From contig CAJTJZ010000032.1 in assembly GCA_910576895.1 (NCBI GenBank), positions 8,387 through 38,472 of the forward strand: 30,086 nt of DNA, given 5' to 3'. This stretch comes from an uncultured Lachnospiraceae bacterium (lineage in GTDB: Bacteria > Bacillota > Clostridia > Lachnospirales > Lachnospiraceae). Under the pieces are notes generated by a model that did not search any database, was not told the origin of the DNA, and was given only the letters and a program-made list of their open reading frames with translations. Position numbers and translations under genes: made by a program. Each line of letters opens with the position of its first letter. Position 1 is the stretch's first letter. Positions 1-8,978 of the stretch are shown here, in pieces.

Positions 1-247
1 ACATCAAAAGTCTCTGCTTTTTTGTTATTTCCCCTTTCAATAAAAGGTGCATATATTCCTCTATTTCATTGCTTTTAAAACCAATATCATGTAATGTCAT
101 AATCATACTTAGCCATTCAATATCTTGGTCATCATATTCCCATGCACCCATTACTTTTTTCATATTACTACATAGACCCCAACTTTCATATTCTTTCAAA
201 ATATCAAGTGGAATACTATAATGTTCACTTGCTTCTTCTATGGTCAT
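1..247 (-). CDS. MerR-like regulator, partial (3' end outside window)
   Basis: The minus strand reads openly from an ATG at 247 to the window edge, giving 82 residues that begin MTIEEASEHYSIPLDILKEY. A GGAAGAAAGAAGGGG purine tract lies about 10 bases upstream of the ATG. The pattern is that of a MerR-type winged helix: an N-terminal helix-turn-helix (about residues 1-20), then YESWGL, then a wing-like GAWEYDDQDIEWL segment and the start of the following helices (about 45-82). MerR proteins bind DNA as dimers through this N-terminal part and sense a signal through the C-terminal part, which is missing here, so the ligand cannot be inferred. Members of this short MerR-like group are often single-domain regulators. 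The family call is fairly sure, the function is unknown. Confidence 0.7.
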   Translation of the reverse strand, partial: MTIEEASEHYSIPLDILKEYESWGLCSNMKKVMGAWEYDDQDIEWLSMIMTLHDIGFKSNEIEEYMHLLLKGEITKKQRLLM

Positions 248-385
248 TATTTCTGTACCCCTTCTTTCTTCCTACATATAATAAAACAATTTTTTTACAA
301 TGTAAAATACTTATAACAAATGATAAAAAATTCCAATTGTGCATGGCTTATCTCATCTTTAGCCTTTTGTAGCAAACTTTCTTTT

Positions 386-1849
386 TTAATCTAAATTTTC
401 TCCATCACTTTTTATTACTTTCTGATACCAATAAAAACTGTCTTTTCTGCGGCGTTCCAAAGTGCCTTTACCATTATTATCTTTATCTACATAGACAAGT
501 CCATACCGTTTTTCCATTTCACCAGTTCCCGCACTCACCAAATCCGTACAGCCCCAAACAGTATATCCCATAAGTTCTACACCATCTTCTACTGCCTCTG
601 CCATTTGCTTAATATGTTCCCTCATATAAGCAATCCTATATTCATCATGAATACTGCCATCTTCTTCTACCTTATCTTCTGCTCCCAGTCCATTTTCCAC
701 AATCATCAATGGGATCTGCCATCTTCCATAAAACTCATTTAATAAGTAACGCAATCCTTTTGGATCAATTGTCCATCCCCATTGACTTTGTTCCAGATAA
801 GGATTTGCCGGACCACGCATCATATTTCCATTGGCAACTGGTACATTTGGATCATCCGTCGCTGTACTACTGGAATAATAGCTAAAAGTAAAGAAATCTA
901 CTGTTCCTTCTTTTAATGCTTCTTTATCTCCTTTTGCAAATGGAATCTCAATTTTCTTTTCTTTCCAAAGTCTTTTAGCAAAGGCAGGATATGCACCTCT
1001 TACCTGAACATCTCCGCAATAATAATTTGCTGTCTGCATTACTTGTTGCCCTTTCAATACATCATCTGGCTTACAGGTATATGGATAAGCAATCCGACTA
1101 AGCAACATACAGCCTACTTTATTTTCTGGATCAATTTCATGTGCCATCTTTACTGCTTTCGCACTTGCCACTAATTGATAATGTAATGCTGTATAACGTC
1201 TTTGTTCATTATCCCAGCTTGTATCTAAATCTGCTAATACCCCAACTTTTGTATCCTCTCCCGGCGGAAGAATTCCTCCACCCATCAGATTTCCATAAGC
1301 TCCCATTTGTAGGATATTAATTTCATTAAATGTCAGCCAATAATGTACAAGCCCCTTAAACTCGGTAAACAAAACCTTACAATACCTTAGAAAGAAATCC
1401 ATAATTTTTCTATTTGCCCATCCTCCATATTCCTTTGCCAAATGAAAAGGAAGTTCGTAATGGCTAATAGTTACTAATGGCTGAATATTATATTTTTGAC
1501 ATTCTATAAATACATTTCGATAAAAGTCAATCCCTGCTTGATTTGGCTCTTGCTCATCTCCATTAGGAAATAACCTAGTCCAGTTAATAGACATCCGAAA
1601 ACATCGAAAACCCATTTCATTATATAAAGCAATATCTTCTTTATAACGATGATAAAAATCTACTGCTTCATGGCTAGGATAATGATATTTTGGAAGAATT
1701 TTGTCTGTCACATGTCGTGGTTGTGTTTTTGTTCCTCCTGTCATAACATCTGGAACAGAAAGACCTTTCCCTCCTTCGTTTACTCCACCCTCAAACTGAT
1801 TAGCGGCCGTAGCACCGCCCCATAAAAAGTTCTCTGGAAATCTGCCCAT
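386..1849 (-). CDS. 6-phospho-beta-glucosidase, glycoside hydrolase family 1
   Basis: This is a 487-residue cytoplasmic GH1 enzyme that hydrolyses phosphorylated beta-glucosides (cellobiose, salicin or arbutin type) delivered by a PTS. The GH1 start FLWGGATAANQFEG is at residues 8-21. The acid/base glutamate is E176 in TFNEIN and the nucleophile is E385 in IVENGLG. The segment SAGTGEMEKRYG near residue 440 carries the Ser, Lys and Tyr that bind the 6-phosphate in phospho-glucosidases, which separates it from plain beta-glucosidases. Length is normal for the family. The start has GGAGG about 6 bases upstream. It follows the PTS permease gene by 12 bases, so both are almost certainly one transcript. 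BglA, BglH or AscB naming cannot be decided from sequence alone. Confidence 0.93.
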   Translation of the reverse strand: MGRFPENFLWGGATAANQFEGGVNEGGKGLSVPDVMTGGTKTQPRHVTDKILPKYHYPSHEAVDFYHRYKEDIALYNEMGFRCFRMSINWTRLFPNGDEQEPNQAGIDFYRNVFIECQKYNIQPLVTISHYELPFHLAKEYGGWANRKIMDFFLRYCKVLFTEFKGLVHYWLTFNEINILQMGAYGNLMGGGILPPGEDTKVGVLADLDTSWDNEQRRYTALHYQLVASAKAVKMAHEIDPENKVGCMLLSRIAYPYTCKPDDVLKGQQVMQTANYYCGDVQVRGAYPAFAKRLWKEKKIEIPFAKGDKEALKEGTVDFFTFSYYSSSTATDDPNVPVANGNMMRGPANPYLEQSQWGWTIDPKGLRYLLNEFYGRWQIPLMIVENGLGAEDKVEEDGSIHDEYRIAYMREHIKQMAEAVEDGVELMGYTVWGCTDLVSAGTGEMEKRYGLVYVDKDNNGKGTLERRRKDSFYWYQKVIKSDGENLD

Positions 1850-1861
1850 AATAATCTCCTC

Positions 1862-3745
1862 CTATTTTTTTAATTGTATCATTTTTGCTCCTGTTGATAC
1901 GATTCCTTCTGTTACAATTTCTGTAGATATATAATCATCTGCATTTAACACAATCACTACTACAACATCTGGATGCCCAGCATCTTTTATTGCTTTTCGA
2001 TCAAAGATAAGTAACTCCTGTCCGGCACTTACTTCATCGCCTTCTTTTACTTTTGGCTCAAATCCCATGCCGCCCATTTCCACAGTATCCACACCAACAT
2101 GTATTAAAAGTTCCAGACCATCGCTATTCTCCAGACCAATTGCATGACCAGTATCCGATACCTGTACTACTTTTCCGGTAAAAGGTGCTAATACAATGCC
2201 ATTTGTAGGCTTAATTCCCATTGTAAAGCCAAGTACTCCTGTTGAAAACGTTTCATCTGGAATATCTTTCATTGCTATAATTTCTCCATTTATTGGTACA
2301 TATACCGTATTTTTTTCTTCATTTTTAATCACTACTTTTTCTACTGTTTCTATTGTTTTTGATTCCTCTTTTTCTACTGTTTCAAATTTTAACGAAAGGA
2401 AAAATGTGATAACTGCTGTAGATACTGCTGTAATCAAAAGTGCAATAATAATGTTCCAGAAAAAACTCATAGTATTATCACCAATATATAGAAGAACTGC
2501 TGGAATTCCAGAAGAACCTGTTGCAAAACGATGCGTATGTGTAACACCAGCATATAATCCACCTAATCCACCTCCTATCATTGCTGAAATAAGTGGATAT
2601 TTCTTTGGTAGATTAAGACCATACAATACTGGCTCTGTAATTCCCATCAATGCGGTAACACCAGTCGATAAACCAAGCTGTCTTGTTTTTGATTCCTTTG
2701 TACGTAGACCAACAACTAATGCTGCTACTCCTTGTGCAATATTAGAACAAACACAGCCCGGTCCAAAAATACTATCAAACCCTAAGCTTGCCATCTGCAT
2801 ACTTCCTAATGGAGCAACTGCATGATGAATACCAAACATAACCATAATAGGGAACAATCCTCCAATCAAAGCAGCCGGTGCCCAACTTGCATTTGTACTC
2901 AGCCAGTCAAAAACCAATGCCAACCCTTCACCAACATAATCCCCTACTGGACCTAATATAGATAGTGCTAATGTACCCATAATAAGAAATGCAAACATTG
3001 GTACAAATACAAGATTTACAGCCTTTGGAATTACTTTATTTAACCATTTTTCTACAAAAGACTGTATAATAACTACAAGAATAATAGGAATAACTGTTGA
3101 AGTGTAAGATATTAGATAAAACGGTATTACACCAAAAAATTTTACTGGTTCGCCGGCAGTTACTAATGATGCCCAATTTGTATGGCACATAATTCCTGCT
3201 ACAGACATCGCAAGAATTACATTGCATTTCATTCGCTTTGCTGTTGTATAAGCCAAAAGAATTGGCAAGAATGCAAAAGTTGCATCTGCAAAAAAGTTCA
3301 AAATGTAATAAGTTTGTGAATCCGAATTTACTAAATGAAAAACCGTCAGTAATGCCATCAGTGCTTTTAACATACCAGCTCCGGAAAGTGCTGGTACAAT
3401 CGGCTGAAACACACTAGATACAAAATCAATCACATAATCTACTGGTGACATTTTCTTACCATCATTCGGGCTCTGTTCTTCCTTTCCTTCCTTATTTGGA
3501 ATGAACTTTTCTACTTCTTCAAATACCTCTGCCACATGCATACCAATGACAACTTGAAACATACCTCCGCTTTCTACCACCTGTGCCACACCATCAAGGC
3601 TCTGGATACCTTCCTTATCTGCTTTTTTAGTATCCCGCAAAGTAAAACGGAGTCTTGTCTGACAGTGTCTAACCGCACTGATATTATCAATGCCGCCCAC
3701 TTTTTCTACAATTGTTTCTGCAAGGCTTTCATATTTTTTGCTCAT
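1862..3745 (-). CDS. Beta-glucoside-specific PTS transporter, EIIBCA
   Basis: This is a membrane permease of 627 residues that imports and phosphorylates beta-glucosides. Domain order is IIB (about 1-90, with phospho-cysteine C28 in RHCQTRLRF), IIC (about 100-455, roughly ten hydrophobic segments, with GITEPVLYG), and IIA (about 485-627, with phospho-histidine H549 in LLIHVGVD). I chose the ATG at 3745 because AAGGAGG sits 8 bases upstream; an in-frame ATG at 3787 would add 14 residues without a comparable site. All phosphorylation residues are present, so the protein looks active. The phospho-beta-glucosidase gene follows directly. No BglG/LicT antiterminator gene is in the window and I saw no clear antiterminator RNA site upstream, so regulation may be different from the bgl/lic model. 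Confidence 0.93.
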   Translation of the reverse strand: MSKKYESLAETIVEKVGGIDNISAVRHCQTRLRFTLRDTKKADKEGIQSLDGVAQVVESGGMFQVVIGMHVAEVFEEVEKFIPNKEGKEEQSPNDGKKMSPVDYVIDFVSSVFQPIVPALSGAGMLKALMALLTVFHLVNSDSQTYYILNFFADATFAFLPILLAYTTAKRMKCNVILAMSVAGIMCHTNWASLVTAGEPVKFFGVIPFYLISYTSTVIPIILVVIIQSFVEKWLNKVIPKAVNLVFVPMFAFLIMGTLALSILGPVGDYVGEGLALVFDWLSTNASWAPAALIGGLFPIMVMFGIHHAVAPLGSMQMASLGFDSIFGPGCVCSNIAQGVAALVVGLRTKESKTRQLGLSTGVTALMGITEPVLYGLNLPKKYPLISAMIGGGLGGLYAGVTHTHRFATGSSGIPAVLLYIGDNTMSFFWNIIIALLITAVSTAVITFFLSLKFETVEKEESKTIETVEKVVIKNEEKNTVYVPINGEIIAMKDIPDETFSTGVLGFTMGIKPTNGIVLAPFTGKVVQVSDTGHAIGLENSDGLELLIHVGVDTVEMGGMGFEPKVKEGDEVSAGQELLIFDRKAIKDAGHPDVVVVIVLNADDYISTEIVTEGIVSTGAKMIQLKK

Positions 3746-3814
3746 ATGGAGGACCTCCTTCTCTTTCTTTTTTTGTACTTTCATCATACAAAACTTTTTC
3801 TTCTATGTCTAATA

Positions 3815-3849
3815 CCTATATTGTATTTTCAGAAATGCCTATTTTGTAT
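3815..3849 (-). promoter_or_regulatory. Direct repeats upstream of the beta-glucoside operon
   Basis: Two 12-base direct repeats that differ at one position, CCTATATTGTAT (3815-3826) and CCTATTTTGTAT (3838-3849) on the plus strand, are spaced 23 bases start to start. They lie 70-105 bases upstream of the PTS gene start. The spacing of about two helix turns suits a protein binding one DNA face. No protein can be assigned. Confidence 0.3.
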
Positions 3850-3863
3850 AGCAGAAAATAAAA

Positions 3864-3972
3864 AAAGATTGTCGTATTAAGAAAAAAATAATACAAGATA
3901 TCGTATTTTAAAACTTTAATATATACTATAATACTATATATTGTATGTATTCTGCTTAATGCGACAATCCTT
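3864..3972. repeat. Long imperfect palindrome, copy 1
   Basis: The left arm AAGATTGTCGTATTAAG pairs with the right arm AAGGATTGTCGCATTAAG (reverse strand), and pairing continues inward through most of the 109 bases. It begins 12 bases after the LysR stop codon, and on the minus strand a run of seven T residues follows the stem, so it may end LysR transcription. It is related to the palindromes at 6626, 26654 and 28211. Confidence 0.7.
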
Positions 3973-3984
3973 ATCCACCGACTA

Positions 3985-4860
3985 TTACATTGTCAAAAAT
4001 GTCTTTACATAATTAATAAAGCATGTCATAGCCAATGAGCGTGTCTGATTCTTTTTCCAAACCAATACACAACCACTAGCAATCTCTGGATTTAGTGGTC
4101 GTAAGCACAAAGCCTCATTATTGCAGGCAAATTCCATAACAAGTGCCAGTCCCATACCACTTTCCACCATCATAGATTCATTATTATGAGAAAGATTAAA
4201 TGTAGATGCAATTCTAATCTTCTCTACCCTATCACTAAACCAATTCTCTAACAAATTACGTACTGACTGCCGCTTTGCAATAATTAATGGCATATTTGCT
4301 AAATCTTCTGGAGATATATTATCTTTTCTTGCCAAAGAACAGTCTTTCCGCATAAGAACCTGCCATTTTTCTTCTAAAGGCATCCTTGCAAAATGATATC
4401 TGCTAACTTCTACTGGTTCTAATAAAAGTCCCATATCTAATATGCCATTTTCCAAGCGTTCTGTCACATCATCTGCAATAGCAGTATAAATATGAAACGC
4501 TACATCTGGATATTTTTCCTGAAAAGAAGCCATGATTTCACATAATGGTTTCATATTCTGCGTTTCCCCACAACCAATAGATATCTCTCCAGAAACCATC
4601 TCCTCACTATGTATAAGCTCTTTTTCTGTCTTTTCTGTTAAATCTACAATTTCTTGTGCACGCCGTCGAAGTAACATTCCTTCTTCTGTCAACAGTATAT
4701 TATGCCTGCCTCGATGAAAAAGTTTTATACCAAGTTCCTCCTCTAACTGCATTAACTGCCTAGAAAGTGTAGGCTGGGTAATATGTAACAAATTTGCTGC
4801 TTTTGTAATATTTTCCTCTCTTGCCACTGTTAAAAAATACTTTAATACACGTAGCTCCAT
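3985..4860 (-). CDS. LysR-family transcriptional regulator
   Basis: This 291-residue protein has the LysR winged helix-turn-helix at about residues 1-60 (MELRVLKYFLTVAREENITKAA, then TQPTLSRQLMQLEEELGIKLF) and a LysR substrate-binding fold at about 88-291. The ATG at 4860 is preferred because it begins exactly where LysR proteins usually start and has GGGGA just upstream; a further in-frame ATG at 4908 would add 16 unusual residues. It lies 104 bases downstream of the MATE exporter gene on the same strand, so the two may be one operon and the exporter a target, which is inference. The inducer is not identifiable. A long palindrome with a T run on the minus strand follows the stop codon. Confidence 0.88.
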   Translation of the reverse strand: MELRVLKYFLTVAREENITKAANLLHITQPTLSRQLMQLEEELGIKLFHRGRHNILLTEEGMLLRRRAQEIVDLTEKTEKELIHSEEMVSGEISIGCGETQNMKPLCEIMASFQEKYPDVAFHIYTAIADDVTERLENGILDMGLLLEPVEVSRYHFARMPLEEKWQVLMRKDCSLARKDNISPEDLANMPLIIAKRQSVRNLLENWFSDRVEKIRIASTFNLSHNNESMMVESGMGLALVMEFACNNEALCLRPLNPEIASGCVLVWKKNQTRSLAMTCFINYVKTFLTM

Positions 4861-4964
4861 AATCATCCCCATTTCTATAATTTCTATATTAGAATTTATT
4901 TTTATCAATCATTTTAAGCATCATTATACTATCTGTTTCTACTTAAATATAATATTTCCATTCC

Positions 4965-6290
4965 TTAAATCAACTGAAACTGTTTCCATTTCCCACTCCG
5001 AAATCGGATATAAAAAATGACAGCACGAATACACCAATCCAAACACATTGCATATGCAATACCAATAACACCCATATCCATAACAATGGCAAACAACAGG
5101 GAAAAGAGAAGCCTTGCTCCAATTGTTGTAACAAGAGATACAAACATAGTAAACTTTATATCTCCAGCGGCACGCATTCCTTTTCCAAGTGGATCAGCAA
5201 ATGGAAAAGCAATACAATTAAAAATATTATGAATCAAGACTAATATCACAACCAACCTTTTTGTTTCCCCTGTTACATCATAAAGCTGCATTACCAGTGG
5301 TGTCAAGGCAAATATAACAGCATTCCATATAATAGAAATCAAAATGGTTATTTTCAAAAGTTTTCGAAAATAAAATTCTGCCTGTTCTGTGTCAAGGCTT
5401 CCCATACACTGACCAATGACTGTAATAAACACTGGCCCCATCGTTACACAAACCAAAGCAGCTAAAGACCAAATACTTTGAGCAATTCCATTAGCAGCAA
5501 TCTGTGATGTACCAAACAATGCTACTACACTACTTAAAGCAACCTTAACAAATTGAAAGATCCCCTGCTCCACACCATTTGGTATAGCAATTCTCAAAAT
5601 TTTCTTTAAGAGCATCGTATTAAAATGAAAAATCCATTGTTTTTTATAATAAACAGTATTTGTTTTTTGAAAACAAAGAACTGTTACTACTACTGCTGAA
5701 AATGTTCTTGCCACTAAAGAAGGATATGCCACTCCTGCTACTCCTGCATTTAAGACAAATACACCAATAATATTTCCAATAATATTAATCAAATTAGAAG
5801 CAACTGCAATATACATCGTTGTACTTGTTTTTCCTATACTACGAAAAAGTGCTGCCCCAGCATTATAAATAGCAAGTGCTGGATAAGAATATGCGGAAAT
5901 TTGCAGATAAACCATACAGGCATTCATTACATCTTTTTCCACTTTTCCAAACAACAACTGCATCAGAGGATATCCAATAAGTAGAATAAGAATCATAATT
6001 CCTAGTGAAAACAGAACAGAAACCATAAGAAGCTGGCTTGCCGATTCTCCTGCCATATCCTTCTTTTTCCTGCCAATATACTGACTAACAATCACAGCTC
6101 CACCCGAAGACAGTGCTGTAAATAGAAAAATAAAAATAGTATTAAAAGAATTTACCAAAGATACCCCAGACACTGCAGCTTCTCCAGCAAAACTAATTAC
6201 AAAAGTATCTGCCAATCCTACTAATATCACTAGAAGCTGTTCCAAAAATAGAGGAAGAATCAGTCTTTTTAAATCTTTATTGCTAAACAT
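4965..6290 (-). CDS. MATE-family multidrug efflux protein
   Basis: This 441-residue integral membrane protein has about twelve hydrophobic segments and begins MFSNKDLKRLILPLFLEQLL, with LADTFVIS near residue 30, a typical MATE opening. Two halves of similar layout are visible, the second starting around IPNGVEQGIFQF. MATE proteins export cationic drugs or metabolites using a sodium or proton gradient. I chose the ATG at 6290, since GTGGAGG is 8 bases upstream; the alternative ATG at 6311 has no such site. A LysR regulator follows on the same strand. The substrate cannot be told from sequence. Confidence 0.9.
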   Translation of the reverse strand: MFSNKDLKRLILPLFLEQLLVILVGLADTFVISFAGEAAVSGVSLVNSFNTIFIFLFTALSSGGAVIVSQYIGRKKKDMAGESASQLLMVSVLFSLGIMILILLIGYPLMQLLFGKVEKDVMNACMVYLQISAYSYPALAIYNAGAALFRSIGKTSTTMYIAVASNLINIIGNIIGVFVLNAGVAGVAYPSLVARTFSAVVVTVLCFQKTNTVYYKKQWIFHFNTMLLKKILRIAIPNGVEQGIFQFVKVALSSVVALFGTSQIAANGIAQSIWSLAALVCVTMGPVFITVIGQCMGSLDTEQAEFYFRKLLKITILISIIWNAVIFALTPLVMQLYDVTGETKRLVVILVLIHNIFNCIAFPFADPLGKGMRAAGDIKFTMFVSLVTTIGARLLFSLLFAIVMDMGVIGIAYAMCLDWCIRAVIFYIRFRSGKWKQFQLI

Positions 6291-6399
6291 AATCTTTTCC
6301 TCCACTCTCATCTTTTTTTATTAAAATTTTAATCAGCAAATACCAAACCACAAATAGATACAGTTACAAATACTTTGTTCTGTTTTTCAGTCTAATAGT

Positions 6400-6428
6400 A
6401 TCATATTACAATATCTAACAAATGTCTA
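6400..6428 (-). promoter_or_regulatory. Predicted vegetative promoter of the MATE gene
   Basis: On the minus strand TAGACA (6428-6423) and TATGAT (6405-6400) are separated by exactly 17 bases, about 110 bases upstream of the MATE start. This is a reasonable sigma-A-type match. Confidence 0.45.
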
Positions 6429-6625
6429 ATGCTTATATTCAATTATAAAACATACATAAAAGGCATAATTAAAAAACCAGCTAACAAAATGATTCCATTC
6501 TAGTATCACTTTATAAATAACACCCTTTTTCCATTTTATTATAAATCCTTCTGTAAGTTGTTTTATTTGTAAACTATACTTTTTATTAAGAATATTTTTC
6601 ATTATCTTTTTGCAAATTTTAAATA

Positions 6626-6720
6626 AGGCTGTCGCACTAAGCAAAATAATACAAGATATAGTCTATATAAAAGTTCTAAATAACTATATTTTGTAGCATT
6701 TTCTCTTAGTGCAACAGCCT
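6626..6720. repeat. Long imperfect palindrome, copy 2
   Basis: The arms AGGCTGTCGCACTAAG and (reverse strand) AGGCTGTTGCACTAAG bound 95 bases that pair inward through ACAAGATATAGT and ACAAAATATAGT. This is the cleanest member of the four-copy family. It lies 124 bases past the cupin stop codon. Confidence 0.75.
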
Positions 6721-6843
6721 CTATCATCAATCTCTATTATCAGTAGAATAAAAACCTGTAAAGAAAGAAACAAACAACTACCAATTTTATTTTTTCTTTC
6801 TGAAATTCTATTTTGCACAATTCCATATTATATAATTTCTATT

Positions 6844-7281
6844 TTATTTCAGTTTACTATATTCACTATCTGTTACTGGATCACACCATTCATTTGAAGT
6901 TTCTTCCCCCGGCACTTCCAGAGAAATATGGGAAAACCAACTATCACATTTCGCACCATGCCAGTGTTTTACATTTGCAGGTATCGTAATCACTGTCCCC
7001 GGCACAAGACTGATTGCTTCTTTACCTTCCTCCCGATACCAACCTTCCCCTGCAGTACAAATCAAAATCTGTCCACCGCCTTTTGTTGCATGGTGAATAT
7101 GCCAATTATTGCGGCATCCCGGTTCAAAAGTCACATTAGCTAGAAATACAGGACTTTTTCCAAACTCCGTAAGCGGATTTAAAAAAGAAGCACCTGTAAA
7201 ATATTGTGCAAAGTTCACATTATCCTGCCCCTTGCCAAATACATTCACCTTGTTAAACTCATCTTCCTTTTGATATCTCAT
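6844..7281 (-). CDS. Small cupin-domain protein
   Basis: This 145-residue protein is a single cupin barrel. Motif 1 includes H61 and H63 (NNWHIHHA) with Q71, and motif 2 carries H106 and H108 in NVKHWHG, so a divalent metal site is likely. Related small cupins often sit beside carboxymuconolactone decarboxylase-like or aldo/keto reductase genes, and their reaction is mostly unknown. It begins 14 bases after the aldo/keto reductase stop and has AAGGGGGA ahead of its ATG, so the two genes are co-transcribed. A role in handling a reactive carbonyl or aromatic compound is possible but is inference. The family call is firm, the reaction is not known. Confidence 0.85.
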   Translation of the reverse strand: MRYQKEDEFNKVNVFGKGQDNVNFAQYFTGASFLNPLTEFGKSPVFLANVTFEPGCRNNWHIHHATKGGGQILICTAGEGWYREEGKEAISLVPGTVITIPANVKHWHGAKCDSWFSHISLEVPGEETSNEWCDPVTDSEYSKLK

Positions 7282-7295
7282 CTTGTTTTCCCCCT

Positions 7296-8147
7296 TTACT
7301 CATGAATCTTCCATCCATTCAAAAATTTTGCAGTATCTGCAGCACTGTGATCAATAATTTCGCTATGTCCCAAATCCAGCCCATTGATTGCTTGCATATC
7401 CTCATCACTTAGCTTAAAATCCCAAATATTAAGATTTTGTTCCATACGCTCCTTATGAGTAGACTTTGGAATAATAACAACATTCCTTTGTACATTCCAT
7501 CGTAAGGCGATTTGTGCAGCCGTCTTTCCATATTTCGCACCGATTTTCGTTAAAACTGAATGCGTAAAGATTCCATGCTTTCCCTCTGCCATCGGTCCCC
7601 ATGCTTCTGGCTGTACACTAAATTCTTTCATCGTTTCAAGTGCACTTGTCTGAGCAAAAAAAGGATGTAATTCTACTTGATTGACCATTGGTTTAATTTT
7701 CGCATTCAAACATAAATCAACGAGTCTTTCAGGATAGAAATTGCAAACACCAATTGCCTTAATCTTTCCATCTTGATATAGTTCCTCCATAGCTCGCCAT
7801 GATCCATAATAATCATTCATTGGTTGATGAATCAGATATAAGTCAATATAGTCAAGCCCCAGTTTATCAAGAGAAATCTGAAATGCTTTCTTTGCATTTT
7901 CATACCCTGCATCTTGAATCCAAAGTTTTGTGGTAATAAAAATCTCCTTACGAGGAATCCCACATTTTTTTATTGCTGCTCCAACAGCTTCCTCATTAAA
8001 ATAAGCTGCGGCTGTATCAATCAAGCGATAACCTACAGACAATGCATCTCTTACCGCCTGTTCACACACTGCTGCATCTGCTACCTGAAATACGCCAAAT
8101 CCTTCCATAGGCATTTTTACTCCATTACTTAATGTCCTGTACTCCAT
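7296..8147 (-). CDS. Aldo/keto reductase
   Basis: This 283-residue cytoplasmic NADPH-dependent oxidoreductase reduces aldehydes or ketones. The catalytic tetrad is complete: D44 and Y49 (IDTAAAYFNE), K74 (TTKLW) and H107 (LIHQP). The sequence IIPKSTHKERM near residue 230 is the NADPH phosphate-binding segment. It resembles the 2,5-diketo-gluconate reductase group. I chose the ATG at 8147 because AAGGAGG lies 8 bases upstream and the protein then starts at the usual family position; the open frame continues upstream to about 8330 but this part overlaps the promoter region. It leads the cupin gene and is divergent from a TetR regulator, which likely controls it. Confidence 0.92.
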   Translation of the reverse strand: MEYRTLSNGVKMPMEGFGVFQVADAAVCEQAVRDALSVGYRLIDTAAAYFNEEAVGAAIKKCGIPRKEIFITTKLWIQDAGYENAKKAFQISLDKLGLDYIDLYLIHQPMNDYYGSWRAMEELYQDGKIKAIGVCNFYPERLVDLCLNAKIKPMVNQVELHPFFAQTSALETMKEFSVQPEAWGPMAEGKHGIFTHSVLTKIGAKYGKTAAQIALRWNVQRNVVIIPKSTHKERMEQNLNIWDFKLSDEDMQAINGLDLGHSEIIDHSAADTAKFLNGWKIHE

Positions 8148-8213
8148 TTTTAAATCCTCCTTATCAATATGAGCCATATCATTCCATACGCTACCAAAAA
8201 TAATATCCATATA

Positions 8214-8263
8214 TTGATCTTTTCTTATGTGGATAGTATAATCCAAAGATAAGAAAAGAACAA
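8214..8263. promoter_or_regulatory. Overlapping divergent promoters with TetR-type operator
   Basis: The plus strand has TTGATC (8214-8219), 17 bases, then TATAAT (8237-8242), reading into tetR. The minus strand has TTGTTC (8263-8258), 17 bases, then TATACT (8240-8235), reading into the aldo/keto reductase gene. The two promoters face each other and share their -10 bases. An inverted repeat with 11-base arms, TCTTTTCTTAT (8218-8228) and ATAAGAAAAGA (8249-8259), spans both and is a good candidate operator for the TetR protein. Confidence 0.65.
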
Positions 8264-8343
8264 TTACTAGTTTTTTTAATTTGGAGTTTATGCCACACAT
8301 TTTGAAAACTGGATATTTTAAGACAAACAAGGAGAACTAGAAA

Positions 8344-8925
8344 ATGGATTTTAACCAAGAACATCATATAGATTTGCGTATCCAAAAGACACAAGAAGCC
8401 ATTAAAAGTACCTTTAAAAAAATGATATGTGAAATGGCAGCAGATAAAATCACCATTAAAGAATTGACAGATCGTGCAAAGATTCACCGGAAAACCTTCT
8501 ATCTTCATTATACTTCAATAGAAGCACTTTATCAAGACATGATGTCAGAAATTGCCGATGGATATTATAAAGAAATGGAAAAAATCAAACCGCCTTATTC
8601 CCACAAAGACGTAAATCGCATCTTTTTTACTTACTATGCAGGGCAGGATAAATTTGTAGAACGTTTAATCTGTGATAAAAGTTACCGACCTTTTTGCAAT
8701 AAGCTTCATGCTGCCACTTTACAGCATAACTTAAGCCGCTATAATCCTTATGCAGATTTCAGTGAAGAAAAACAAACTATGATAAATACTTTTTTAGTTG
8801 TCAGTTCCCTTGAGCTTTATCGACAGTGGATAGCTGATGGAAAAAAACTTCCCTTAGAAGAAGTGATTGAATTAACAGGAAAGCTGCTTGACGAAGGGAT
8901 TTCTGGGCTTTCTCTTAATGTGTAA
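8344..8925 (+). CDS. TetR/AcrR-family transcriptional regulator
   Basis: This 193-residue DNA-binding protein carries a TetR helix-turn-helix at about residues 12-60 (LRIQKTQEAIKSTFKKM, then ITIKELTDRAKIHRKTFYLHY), followed by an all-helical ligand and dimer domain as in the TetR C-terminal type found in Firmicutes. AAGGAG is 9 bases upstream of the ATG. It is divergent from the aldo/keto reductase-cupin operon and lies 53 bases before an MFS transporter gene, so it probably controls both arms through the inverted repeat between the promoters. The inducer is unknown. Confidence 0.9.
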   Translation: MDFNQEHHIDLRIQKTQEAIKSTFKKMICEMAADKITIKELTDRAKIHRKTFYLHYTSIEALYQDMMSEIADGYYKEMEKIKPPYSHKDVNRIFFTYYAGQDKFVERLICDKSYRPFCNKLHAATLQHNLSRYNPYADFSEEKQTMINTFLVVSSLELYRQWIADGKKLPLEEVIELTGKLLDEGISGLSLNV

Positions 8926-8978
8926 AGTATTAGAACAGGTATTTCTTGTCCATTAAAAAAATACAGGAGAAAAACGAA

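Larger units (their letters stand above)
6291..6843. other. Intergenic region between MATE and cupin genes
   Basis: This 553-base AT-rich stretch holds the predicted MATE promoter (6400-6428) and a long palindrome (6626-6720). The only open frames are short, of biased composition and without ribosome binding sites. I see no gene in it. Confidence 0.6.

Noticed and set aside
142..372. A 76-codon plus-strand frame rich in Leu, Phe and Tyr
   Set aside because: It overlaps the start of the MerR-like gene and AT-rich spacer, and its make-up is that of translated AT-rich DNA.
2196..2825. A 209-codon open frame on the plus strand
   Set aside because: It lies wholly inside the PTS gene on the opposite strand, has a composition unlike a natural protein, and lacks a ribosome binding site.
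6426..6644. A 72-codon minus-strand frame between MATE and cupin genes
   Set aside because: There is no ribosome binding site, it begins inside the palindromic repeat, and no family pattern is visible.
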